Positions 24,201 to 30,933 of a stretch of DNA of 64,000 bases are shown one piece after another. Position 1 is the stretch's first letter, and the number at the start of each line of letters is the position of its first letter. The translations under genes were made by a program, and so were the position numbers. The notes below the pieces were generated by a model. It was given only the letters and a program-made list of their open reading frames with translations. It did not search any database and was not told where the DNA came from. Origin of the DNA: an uncultured Anaerolineales bacterium (GTDB lineage Bacteria > Chloroflexota > Anaerolineae > Aggregatilineales > Aggregatilineaceae); assembly GCA_937135955.1 (NCBI GenBank), contig CAKZOB010000019.1:39212-103211 (forward strand), given 5' to 3'.

Positions 24201-25470
24201 AGCAGCGCGTTACCTGTTCAACAGCACGGCGTTGCGGCTGGCGCTGTCGGCGTTGGGAGTTCCGTTGTTGTTGGGCTTCCTGGCTGTCCGTCAGGCGACC
24301 GTCAGCCCTGCGCTGGAGGGGCAGGCCATTGCCGCGATCGTGCTGCTGTATCTTGGCCTGCTACCGAACAGCATCAGCACCGGCCTGACGGCGCTGTTCT
24401 ACGCCTTCGAGAAGGCCGAGTATCCGGCGGCGATCACGACGGTGAGCACCATTGTCAAGGTGACGCTGGGGCTGGGCACGTTGCTGCTCGGCTGGGGCGT
24501 GGTAGGGCTGGCCGGTGGCGCGGTGATCACTAATCTGGTCACGCTGACGGTGCTGGGCTGGCTGGCCCGTCCGCTGGCGGGTGGCGTCTTCGCCGAGCGG
24601 CTCGACCGTCCCCTGCTGCGGCAGATGGTCGGCGAAAGCTGGCCGCTGATGATCAATCATCTGCTGGCGACGGTCTTCTTCAAGATTGACATCGTGCTGA
24701 TGGAGGCGATCAACGGCAACACCGTCGTCGGGCAGTATTCGACAGCCTACAAGTGGCTCGACGCGCTGAACATTATCCCCGCCTTCCTCACCATGGCGCT
24801 GCTGCCGGTGATGGCCCGTCAGGCACACGAGGATCGTCCGGCACTGCGCCGCAACTATGCGCTGGCCGTCAAGCTGCTGGTGATAGTGGCGCTGCCGGTG
24901 GCGGTGATCACCACCTTCATCGCCGCGCCGTTGATCCGCGTGCTGGGCGGGGCGGAATATCTGCCCGCCGGTGGCATTGCGCTGCAGATCATGATCTGGA
25001 GCATTCCCATTGGCTGGATCAACAGTGTGACCAATTACGTTATCGTCGCGCTCGACCGACAACGCACCCTGATGTTCGCCTTTGCCGCTGGCGTGATCTT
25101 CAACGTGATCACCAACCTGTTGTTGCTCCCCGCCTATAGCTACCGCGCGGCAGCGGCCATCACCATCCTTTCGGAGGGCGTGCTGTTCGTCGCCTTCTAT
25201 CAGATCATCCGCCAGGAACTGGGGGCGATGGGCTGGCACCGCGCCCTGTGGCGTCCGGCGCTGGCGGCGGGGGTAGTGCTGGTCGTCACCGGCGCGCTGT
25301 GGCAGGTTGCGCCGCTGCTGGCGCTGATCATCTCCCCGCTGGTCTACGGGATGGCGTTGCTGGCGCTGCGTCCCTTTGGGACGGACGAATGGGCGCGCAT
25401 TGCGCCACTGTTGCCGGGGCGAGTGCGGCGCTGGCTGAGGTGGAGCGCGGCTGCGGCCCGCACGCCCTGA
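21256..25470 (+). CDS. YfhO-like membrane protein fused to a polysaccharide flippase
   Basis: A 1,404-residue protein with two parts that are usually separate. Residues about 1-890 are YfhO-like: repeated membrane helices, GT-C-like early loops (PADNLYQYEPWRSARETVG, QWKTFLRRTLSEGVIPLWQP), a large extracellular domain, and the closing YYPGWKAFIRPQG with SPGVWTVRFRYSPPSFQVG, typical of the family end. Residues about 915-1395 are a MOP-superfamily oligosaccharide flippase (Wzx/RfbX type) with about 12-14 helices (APIVLNLFNRAIDFAFAFVM, NFGLNTLLTREVARD, FFKIDIVLMEAINGNTVVG). The frame is continuous. The ATG at 21256 is preferred to a TTG at 21247; no clear ribosome site. Likely role: sugar transfer and export of a surface glycan. 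A hairpin terminator follows. Confidence 0.88.
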   Translation: MTMLRRVLPDGLIVAGLLLLPLLFFAPVTLGDRTLIPADNLYQYEPWRSARETVGVPEIPHNALLSDLVLQNYQWKTFLRRTLSEGVIPLWQPNQFAGTPFLAAGQHGALYPFSILYYVLPLPRAYGWFTVSQLWLAGALMYAFARGLRLSRAAGAVAGVAYQFSAFFIVSAVFPMMISGAAWLPLLLLMIEFVIEQRPLRGDRPATVPWIALGALALMMNIFAGHVEITYYTLIVMAFYAAARLLGLWWGDRAAWRRLLRPAGALLLMVALGIGLGAAQFLPLYELGTRNFREAAASFEQVRGYAFPARHVLKFLMPNAYGNPAQHSYRDVFTWEMVAQDWQRPCAECANGFARVTDTDFGIKNYVEGGAYVGILTLVLAAVGLLAHGHATAQGNAGAGRGRTPQRLILGALALVSLTFAFGLPTYALLYYAFPNINQLHTPFRWVWPFTFCTAALAGFGVDALQQATAERLRWVKWLGGGLIALGAAIVGGLLLSRAAYDTVAPLVERLYTGLAKADQAFPDARAFYSYEFWNVLWLGVFVGAAGVVVWLSSSKARLPRQLGGAPLGGALAVSVVALDLMIAGWGFNPSADPAWLDYTPDAIRWLQERQAEEGPFRYTTINFGENPLHANSTWRYDLHDARGYDSMIPRQYAQYMALIAPQGGLLHNRIDPIAWDNVEALASPLLDLLNVRYMVTDWLVADAEALGLREVYTDAAVRIYENIDALPRAYLLPYYDLTEPLCGAAPDDFATIVRSPDFVADPRRVVIQDFSGADSCDLVYHWPTPAHEADPVPAKIVSYGAIEVIVEAEVSAESWLVLADSYYPGWKAFIRPQGSGEVQEQETPLYLVNGNFRGVRLSPGVWTVRFRYSPPSFQVGAFLSFLSGMLIIFMLMLWLWRRVYRAEDEADSARRIAKNSLAPIVLNLFNRAIDFAFAFVMLRILGPANAGIYYYAIVIFGWFDILTNFGLNTLLTREVARDRSAAARYLFNSTALRLALSALGVPLLLGFLAVRQATVSPALEGQAIAAIVLLYLGLLPNSISTGLTALFYAFEKAEYPAAITTVSTIVKVTLGLGTLLLGWGVVGLAGGAVITNLVTLTVLGWLARPLAGGVFAERLDRPLLRQMVGESWPLMINHLLATVFFKIDIVLMEAINGNTVVGQYSTAYKWLDALNIIPAFLTMALLPVMARQAHEDRPALRRNYALAVKLLVIVALPVAVITTFIAAPLIRVLGGAEYLPAGGIALQIMIWSIPIGWINSVTNYVIVALDRQRTLMFAFAAGVIFNVITNLLLLPAYSYRAAAAITILSEGVLFVAFYQIIRQELGAMGWHRALWRPALAAGVVLVVTGALWQVAPLLALIISPLVYGMALLALRPFGTDEWARIAPLLPGRVRRWLRWSAAAARTP

Positions 25471-25482
25471 GCGCGGCAAAGA

Positions 25483-25505
25483 AAATCCGGCGTCGAGCCG
25501 GATTT
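25483..25505 (+). terminator. Terminator after the YfhO-flippase gene
   Basis: A 9-bp perfect stem (AAATCCGGC with GCCGGATTT) and 5-nt loop, A-rich before and T-rich after, 12 bp past the stop codon. It may work in both directions, because a minus-strand gene ends at 25568. Confidence 0.75.
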
Positions 25506-25567
25506 ATACTGACAGGAACACTAATTCCTGGGCGTTGAAATATACGGCTGCGCGCTACGCGCCGCGC

Positions 25568-25915
25568 TCAATTGACTGGTTCGTGCTCGCCGGTGATCGA
25601 GACCTTATCGCGCTTGAGCAGCACGATGCGCAGTTTGCGTTCCTGCAACAAGCGCCGCACGATCGGGTTGCTCTGCACCGGCAACACCATCACCTGGTTG
25701 TCTTTGGTCAGCTCAAAGTGATACACATCCACACGACGCGCCCCGGCGTGCCAGTGTTCTTCCAGGCCCACCACCGGGCTGAGTTGCCAGCCATCCGCCA
25801 GATAGCCCAGCAATACATCAGCGGGTGCATAGGCCTGGGATGTGGGCGACCAATGACGGCGCGTATCCAGAGACCGCAGCTCCATCTCGATAAAGGATGG
25901 TGCGGCACCGGGCAT
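25568..25915 (-). CDS. Hypothetical protein, 115 residues
   Basis: Not recognised. The start is well supported by AAAGGAGG eight bases before the ATG. The sequence has a likely beta-rich centre (DVLLGYLADGWQLSPVVGLEEHWHAGARRVDVYHFEL, described here in pieces: VLLGYLADGWQ, VVGLEEHWH, VDVYHFELTK), then VMVLPVQSNPIVRRLLQERKL and a Lys/Arg-rich end. It has no signal peptide, membrane helix or cysteine, so it is probably cytoplasmic. It stands alone between two plus-strand genes. Codon use and GC content match the surroundings, so it is probably a real lineage-specific gene. Confidence 0.7.
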   Translation of the reverse strand: MPGAAPSFIEMELRSLDTRRHWSPTSQAYAPADVLLGYLADGWQLSPVVGLEEHWHAGARRVDVYHFELTKDNQVMVLPVQSNPIVRRLLQERKLRIVLLKRDKVSITGEHEPVN

Positions 25916-26132
25916 AGCAGTAACCTCCTTTTGGGATTGCTCCCGACTGTAGCGCTGTGAGCGTGCTGAAAATGGTGCGGAAATTATGAATAGGCCCCCA
26001 CCGAATTATCCTCGATTATTTTAACAAAATTCTCTAACTAAACAAAGGTTTCCCTACCTTATCTTTGCTGATAGTCTGAGCAATGTTAAGTGCTATTTCA
26101 GACCAAAATCGTCTTGCTCGTCTCTCGCTCGC

Positions 26133-26161
26133 TTGACCCGCCCTGATACGGGCGCTAGAAT
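26133..26161 (+). promoter_or_regulatory. Sigma70-like promoter of asnS
   Basis: TTGACC (26133-26138), 17-bp spacer, TAGAAT (26156-26161). Predicted leader about 74 nt before the GTG at 26242. That is too short for a T-box, and no T-box sequence is seen. The rest of the 326-bp gap is AT-rich with no convincing gene. Confidence 0.72.
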
Positions 26162-26241
26162 ACGAGCGGTCGGGCAGAGCCGCGACGCTCTCCCGTATGC
26201 TGTCCCTGCTATTTGCATTATAGCATAGAAGGGGTGCCTGC

Positions 26242-27576
26242 GTGACCATCATTCAGATTAACGATATCGCCAACCATGTGGGGCAGGAAGTGACCCTGCG
26301 TGGCTGGCTCTATAACCGCACCGACAAGGGCAAATTGCAATTCCTGCTCGTGCGCGATGGCACGGGCATTGTGCAATGCGTTGCCTTCCAGAAAGAACTG
26401 GACGCCGAGACGTTCGCGCTGGTCACCAGCCTGACGCAGGAGTCGTCGCTGGAGGTGACCGGCACCGTGCGCGCCGATGATCGCGCGCCGGGCTATCCGG
26501 GCAAGTTCGAGCTGTCTATCAAGAGCCTGAAGCTCTATCAACTGGCCGACGAATACCCGATCCAGCCCAAAGAGCACGGCGTCGAGTTCCTGATGGATCA
26601 CCGGCACCTGTGGGTGCGTTCGTTGCGGCAGTGGGCGATTCTGCGCGTGCGGGCGACGATCATCCGCACCATCCGCAACTGGCTCGACGAACACGGCTAT
26701 CTGTTGGTAGATACCCCGATCCTGACGCCCGCCGCGGGCGAGAACACAACGACCCTCTTCGCCATTGACTATTTCGGCGTGCCCGCCTATCTGGCGCAGA
26801 CCGGTCAGCTCTACAACGAGGCGAACATGGCCTCCTTTGGCAAGGTCTATTGCTTCGGCCCCACCTTCCGCGCCGAGAAGTCCAAAACCCGCCGCCATCT
26901 GATGGAGTTCTGGATGGTGGAGCCGGAGATGGCCTTTTTCTCGCTGGAAGACCTGATGGCCATGGAGGAGGAGTTCGTCAGCACCATCGTGCAGACGGTG
27001 CTCGCGCAGCACCGCATGGAACTGGAGATTCTGGAGCGCGACGTGAGCCGGTTGGAAAACGTCAGGCCGCCGTTCCCGCGCATCAGCTATGACGAGGCTG
27101 TGGAACGTCTGAACGCGCTGGCAGACACAGTTGACGATCCGGAGCGCCAGGCCGAGTTGCGCATCACCTGGGGCGACGACTTCGGCTCGCCGCACGAGAC
27201 GGCTATCGCTGAGATGTTCGACAAACCTGTGTTCGTCTATCACTATCCGACGGCGGCCAAGGCGTTCTACATGCAGCCGGTAGAGGGCCGACCGGAAGTC
27301 TGCCGCAGCGTGGACTTGCTGGCTCCGGAAGGCTACGGCGAGATCACCGGCGGCAGCGAGCGCATCTACGACGCCGACCTGCTCAAGCAGCGCATTGACG
27401 AGATCGGCATCTCGCCGGAGAACTACGCCTGGTATCTTGACCTGCGTCGCTATGGGAGCGTGCCGCACGCGGGCTTTGGCCTGGGCGTTGAGCGCACGGT
27501 CGCCTGGATTTGCGGTCTGCCGCACATCCGCGAGACGATCCCCTACGCGCGGATGCTCAACCGGCTGTATCCCTAG
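26242..27576 (+). CDS. asnS: Asparaginyl-tRNA synthetase
   Basis: Class IIb aminoacyl-tRNA synthetase that charges tRNA-Asn. The 444-residue product has an N-terminal OB-fold anticodon domain ([28 protein letters not shown], quoted in parts: [18 protein letters not shown]) and a hinge. Its class II core shows motif 1 around [23 protein letters not shown], motif 2 [21 protein letters not shown], and motif 3 [16 protein letters not shown]. The motif-2 [17 protein letters not shown] pattern is AsnRS-like rather than AspRS-like. The start is GTG after AGAAGGGG. A clear promoter precedes it, and a GNAT gene follows after 16 bp. Confidence 0.96.
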   Translation: MTIIQINDIANHVGQEVTLRGWLYNRTDKGKLQFLLVRDGTGIVQCVAFQKELDAETFALVTSLTQESSLEVTGTVRADDRAPGYPGKFELSIKSLKLYQLADEYPIQPKEHGVEFLMDHRHLWVRSLRQWAILRVRATIIRTIRNWLDEHGYLLVDTPILTPAAGENTTTLFAIDYFGVPAYLAQTGQLYNEANMASFGKVYCFGPTFRAEKSKTRRHLMEFWMVEPEMAFFSLEDLMAMEEEFVSTIVQTVLAQHRMELEILERDVSRLENVRPPFPRISYDEAVERLNALADTVDDPERQAELRITWGDDFGSPHETAIAEMFDKPVFVYHYPTAAKAFYMQPVEGRPEVCRSVDLLAPEGYGEITGGSERIYDADLLKQRIDEIGISPENYAWYLDLRRYGSVPHAGFGLGVERTVAWICGLPHIRETIPYARMLNRLYP

Positions 27577-27592
27577 CAGGGCTGGACAGGTC

Positions 27593-28315
27593 ATGGCAAC
27601 TACCCTTGAAGCGCAGCGGGCAGCAGTGCGGCGGTTGCTGGACGAGAGCAGCCCTGCCGATGCTCCCACTGCCTACTATGCGCTCTACCACGATCCTGCC
27701 CGCTCGAAGTTGTTCATCCGGAGCGATGAGGCGGGGCAGCCTGTGGGCTTCGCAGGCGTGTTCCAGACCGGCATTGACCTGTTCCGCCCGTTGCTGACGC
27801 TGGCCTGTCCTGATGCCGCCTGCGCCCGCTCGTTGCTGGACGAGGCGCTGACGCCGGGGCGTTCGTATATCCTCTTCGCCAGGGTCAATCAGTTGCCGTT
27901 GGTGCGCGATCTGCTCCGGATTGATGGGGTGCGCATCCTGCATATCTTACGGCTTGACCTGCACCGCTTCCGTCCGGTGATCAACGTCCTGGCCCGGCAC
28001 GAGACGGCCTACGATGGTACGCCGCGCTGCGTCGTGGAAGCGGGCGGGGCGCAGGCCGTGGCTGGCCTCAACTGGCAGAGTCCGACGTTTGCCGAAGTGT
28101 TCGTGCGCACCGATCCGCCATTGCGGGGACGCGGGTTGGGGACGAGCGTGGTATCTGGCGTGACGCAGGCGGTGTTGGCGGGTGGGCGTACCCCACTTTA
28201 CCTGGTGGAGGAGAGTAACGAACCGTCGCGGCGCATCGCCGAGGCGCTCGGCTATGTGGACACCGGCGCGCGTCAGGTTTACGCGGATGCGGTTTATCTG
28301 GGGCCAGCGGAGTAG
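27593..28315 (+). CDS. GNAT-family N-acetyltransferase
   Basis: A 240-residue protein with a C-terminal GNAT fold. The acetyl-CoA pyrophosphate loop is RTDPPLRGRGLGTSVVSGV (R/Q-x-x-G-x-G/A type), followed by PLYLVEESNEPSRRIAEALGYVDTG, the usual motif B with the Asn that orients the substrate. The N-terminal half (about 1-120) is less typical and may form a second, degenerate GNAT domain. Target unknown. It begins 16 bp after asnS, so it is probably co-transcribed. The ATG at 27593 is the first in-frame start after asnS ends. Confidence 0.85.
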   Translation: MATTLEAQRAAVRRLLDESSPADAPTAYYALYHDPARSKLFIRSDEAGQPVGFAGVFQTGIDLFRPLLTLACPDAACARSLLDEALTPGRSYILFARVNQLPLVRDLLRIDGVRILHILRLDLHRFRPVINVLARHETAYDGTPRCVVEAGGAQAVAGLNWQSPTFAEVFVRTDPPLRGRGLGTSVVSGVTQAVLAGGRTPLYLVEESNEPSRRIAEALGYVDTGARQVYADAVYLGPAE

Positions 28316-28411
28316 GCTGCCGTCGGCCTCAGCAGGTGGTATCTGAAGGGTAGCGCGGATCGGCTCGACGGCTGACCTCGCAGACTCAAGACTCAGGGCT
28401 TCCGACTCGCC

Positions 28412-29785
28412 ATGGTTGACTTCACGCTCACTTTTCCCCCTGGTTTCATGTGGGGTACGGCGACCTCCGCGCACCAGGTTGAGGGTGGCAACACCAACAA
28501 CAACTGGGCCGCCTGGGAGCAGCAGCCAGGGCGCATCTATCAGAATCAGCGGGCAGGGCGGGCCTGCGACTGGTGGCGTGGGCGCTACGCGGAAGACTTC
28601 GACCGCGCCGCGGCTCTGCACCAGAATGCGCACCGTTTCTCCGTGGAATGGAGCCGTATCGAGCCGGAGCGCGGCAAGATTGACCGCGCGGCGCTGCGGT
28701 TCTACGCCAAGATGATCTCCGCGCTGCGGGCGCGGCACATGGAGCCACTGGTCACGCTGCACCATTTCACCAACCCGCTGTGGATCGAGGAAAACGGGGG
28801 CTGGCTCAATCCACAGACAGTCCAGCGCTTCGCTCACTTCGTGAGGGTGGTGGCGGAAGAACTGGGCGCAGACGTGACCCTGTGGTGTACCATCAACGAG
28901 CCGCTGGTCTACGCGACGCAGGGCTATCTGTTCGGGCGGTTTCCTCCAGGAGAGCGTCACCTGGGCCGGGCCTTGCGCGTCGCCGAACACATGCTGCGCG
29001 CTCATGTCGCCGCTTACCATGCTCTCAAAGAAGTGCAGCCCGGCGCACAGATCGGCCTGGCCAAGCATCAGATCAGCCTGATACCGCGGCGTCCGGCCTG
29101 GCTGCACCAGCCCGCGCTGGCGCTGGTGCGGCAGATGTTCAACCGCGCTTTCATCCTCGCCCTGACCACTGGCGAACTGCGTTTCCTGCGCCGCACCATG
29201 GCAGTGCCGGAGGCGCGCGATACTTTCGACTGGATCGGCCTCAACTACTACTATCGCCTGCAGGTGGGGTTCAATCTGCTCAAGCCGCGGCAGGCATTCA
29301 TCCAGCAGGCGCGCCCGCGCGCAGGGCTGCTGGGGCCGGAGAGCGTGGGCGAAATCTGGCCGGAAGGCTTGCTGGAGCAAATTCGCTGGCTGGCCGAACA
29401 CACGGACAGACCGATCTACATCACTGAGCACGGCGTCCCCGACGCCGACGACAGCCTGCGCCCGCTGGTGTTGGTGCGCGGCCTGCGTAGCGTGTGGCGG
29501 GCGATCAATTTCAACTATCCGGTCAGGGGCTATTTCTTCTGGACGCTGGTAGACAATTTCGAGTGGGCTGAGGGCTACGATCCCCGTTTTCGCTTTGGTC
29601 TATTTGGCTGTGACCCGCAGACTCAGCAGCGCACACCTCGCCGTAGCGCAGAACTCTATGGGGAGATATGCGCCGCCAACGCGCTGACGATGGACATGGT
29701 ACGCCGCTATGTGCCAGAGCACGCCGACGCGCTGTTCCCTGGCGTGCCGGTGCAGCGCGAAGTAAAGTTGCCTCCTCGCCAGTGA
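28412..29785 (+). CDS. Family GH1 beta-glycosidase
   Basis: A 457-residue (beta/alpha)8-barrel retaining beta-glycosidase without signal peptide, so cytoplasmic. It hydrolyses the terminal beta-linked sugar of short oligosaccharides or glycosides. Visible motifs: FMWGTATSAHQVEGG (sugar-binding Gln/His), HRFSVEWSRIEP, VTLHHFTNPLW, acid/base Glu in LWCTINEPLVYA, nucleophile Glu in IYITEHGVPDADD, and YFFWTLVDNFEWAEGY at the aglycone side. The nucleophile motif reads TEHG in place of the usual TENG; the Glu is kept. Length is normal. It stands in its own short spacer and faces the same way as the following GDPD gene. Confidence 0.93.
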   Translation: MVDFTLTFPPGFMWGTATSAHQVEGGNTNNNWAAWEQQPGRIYQNQRAGRACDWWRGRYAEDFDRAAALHQNAHRFSVEWSRIEPERGKIDRAALRFYAKMISALRARHMEPLVTLHHFTNPLWIEENGGWLNPQTVQRFAHFVRVVAEELGADVTLWCTINEPLVYATQGYLFGRFPPGERHLGRALRVAEHMLRAHVAAYHALKEVQPGAQIGLAKHQISLIPRRPAWLHQPALALVRQMFNRAFILALTTGELRFLRRTMAVPEARDTFDWIGLNYYYRLQVGFNLLKPRQAFIQQARPRAGLLGPESVGEIWPEGLLEQIRWLAEHTDRPIYITEHGVPDADDSLRPLVLVRGLRSVWRAINFNYPVRGYFFWTLVDNFEWAEGYDPRFRFGLFGCDPQTQQRTPRRSAELYGEICAANALTMDMVRRYVPEHADALFPGVPVQREVKLPPRQ

Positions 29786-29830
29786 TGTGAGAGATTTCTT
29801 GCCCTGCTATAGATTTCAGGAGATCAGAAC

Positions 29831-30835
29831 ATGTCTTACAAGATTGTGAGAGCCGCGTGCACCTTGCTGGCGGCTCTAATGATGTCTGTACCCGTTCACG
29901 CCCAGGAGGGGGCCAGACCTATGATCATCGCGCATCGTGGCGCGTCCGGATATCTCCCAGAGCATACTCTGGAAGCCAAAGCCATGGCCTATGCCATGGG
30001 GGCCGACTATATCGAGCAAGACGTCGTGCTCACCAGAGACGATGTCCCCATTGTCGTGCACGACATCATCCTGGACACGGTGACCAATGTGACCGAGGTC
30101 TTCCCGGACAGGGCGCGCCCGGATGGTCACTTCTACGCCATTGATTTCACCCTGGCCGAGATCAAGCGCCTGAAAGTGCACGAGCGGATCGATCCCCAAA
30201 CTGGTCAACCAGCTTTTCCGGAGCGTTTTCTGCTGGAAACGGTGGTGGACTTCCGGATTCCCACCCTCGAAGAGGAAATTGTCATGATCCTAGGGTTGAA
30301 CCGCAGTACCGGGCGCGCCGTGGGCATCTATCCGGAGTTGAAGGAACCGGCGTTCCATCAGCGAGAAGGAAAAGACATCGGGCCGATCGTGTTGGAGTTG
30401 CTGGCCAGGTACGGCTACGCCCGACGCGAGGATAGCGTCTTCGTGCAATGCTTCGATCCGGACTATCTGCGCTATCTGCGCGAGACTCTGGGCACCGACC
30501 TCAAGCTGATACAGCTTATCAGCAGCAGTCAGGCGACGCTGGTCACGCCGCAGGGGTTGGATGTAGTTGCTGAGTATGCGGATGGAATCGGGCCGAGTCT
30601 GGGCCTGGTGTTGAGCTTCGACGGTCAGGGGCAGCCTCACTATACGGGCCTGATCGAGCAGGCGCACGCGCGCGGCCTGGTGGTGCATGCCTATACCGCG
30701 CGCGCTGATGCGCTGCCAGCGAATGCGCAGAGCTTCGAGCACCTGCTGGAGGCGGTTTTCGGGGGGGCGGGGCTGGACGCCGTCTTCACCGATCACCCCG
30801 ACCGCGCAGCGGCATTCCTGAGGGCGCGGGAATAG
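29831..30835 (+). CDS. Secreted glycerophosphodiester phosphodiesterase (GlpQ-type)
   Basis: A 334-residue enzyme that splits glycerophosphodiesters into glycerol 3-phosphate and an alcohol. A signal peptide (ACTLLAALMMSVPVHAQ) ends near residue 25. The GDPD barrel follows, with catalytic HRGASGYLPEHTLEAKAMA (two histidines), metal ligands in YIEQDVVLTRDDVPIVVHD, the Glu in IYPELKEP, and VFTDHPDRAA at the end. The GDPD-insertion region (about residues 70-140) is present, as in periplasmic GlpQ. AGGAG precedes the ATG. The product is likely extracellular or wall-associated and could recycle lipid or teichoic-type phosphodiesters. Confidence 0.93.
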   Translation: MSYKIVRAACTLLAALMMSVPVHAQEGARPMIIAHRGASGYLPEHTLEAKAMAYAMGADYIEQDVVLTRDDVPIVVHDIILDTVTNVTEVFPDRARPDGHFYAIDFTLAEIKRLKVHERIDPQTGQPAFPERFLLETVVDFRIPTLEEEIVMILGLNRSTGRAVGIYPELKEPAFHQREGKDIGPIVLELLARYGYARREDSVFVQCFDPDYLRYLRETLGTDLKLIQLISSSQATLVTPQGLDVVAEYADGIGPSLGLVLSFDGQGQPHYTGLIEQAHARGLVVHAYTARADALPANAQSFEHLLEAVFGGAGLDAVFTDHPDRAAAFLRARE

Positions 30836-30849
30836 ACCGGAGCAGAATG

Positions 30850-30886
30850 CGCAGAGGGCGTAGAGAGATTCTCCGCGCCCTCTGCG
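30850..30886. terminator. Hairpin between convergent GDPD and MMPL genes
   Basis: An 11-bp perfect stem (CGCAGAGGGCG with CGCCCTCTGCG) around a 15-nt loop that contains GAGA and TCTC. It belongs to the same CAGAG/CTCTG hairpin style as 6147-6225 and may serve as a bidirectional terminator. Confidence 0.55.
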
Positions 30887-30933
30887 TCTTCGCAGTCTGG
30901 TAGTTCTCACCCCGAATATGGCGTGCTTCCGGT

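Noticed and set aside
26162..26241. T-box leader for asnS
   Set aside because: The leader is only ~74 nt and has neither the GGTGG-type T-box sequence nor a terminator hairpin.
26034..26252. 72-codon minus-strand open frame overlapping the asnS promoter and start
   Set aside because: It covers a good sigma70-like promoter and the asnS start codon, and has no ribosome site. Only its end looks protein-like, so it is noted as a possible relic and not called.
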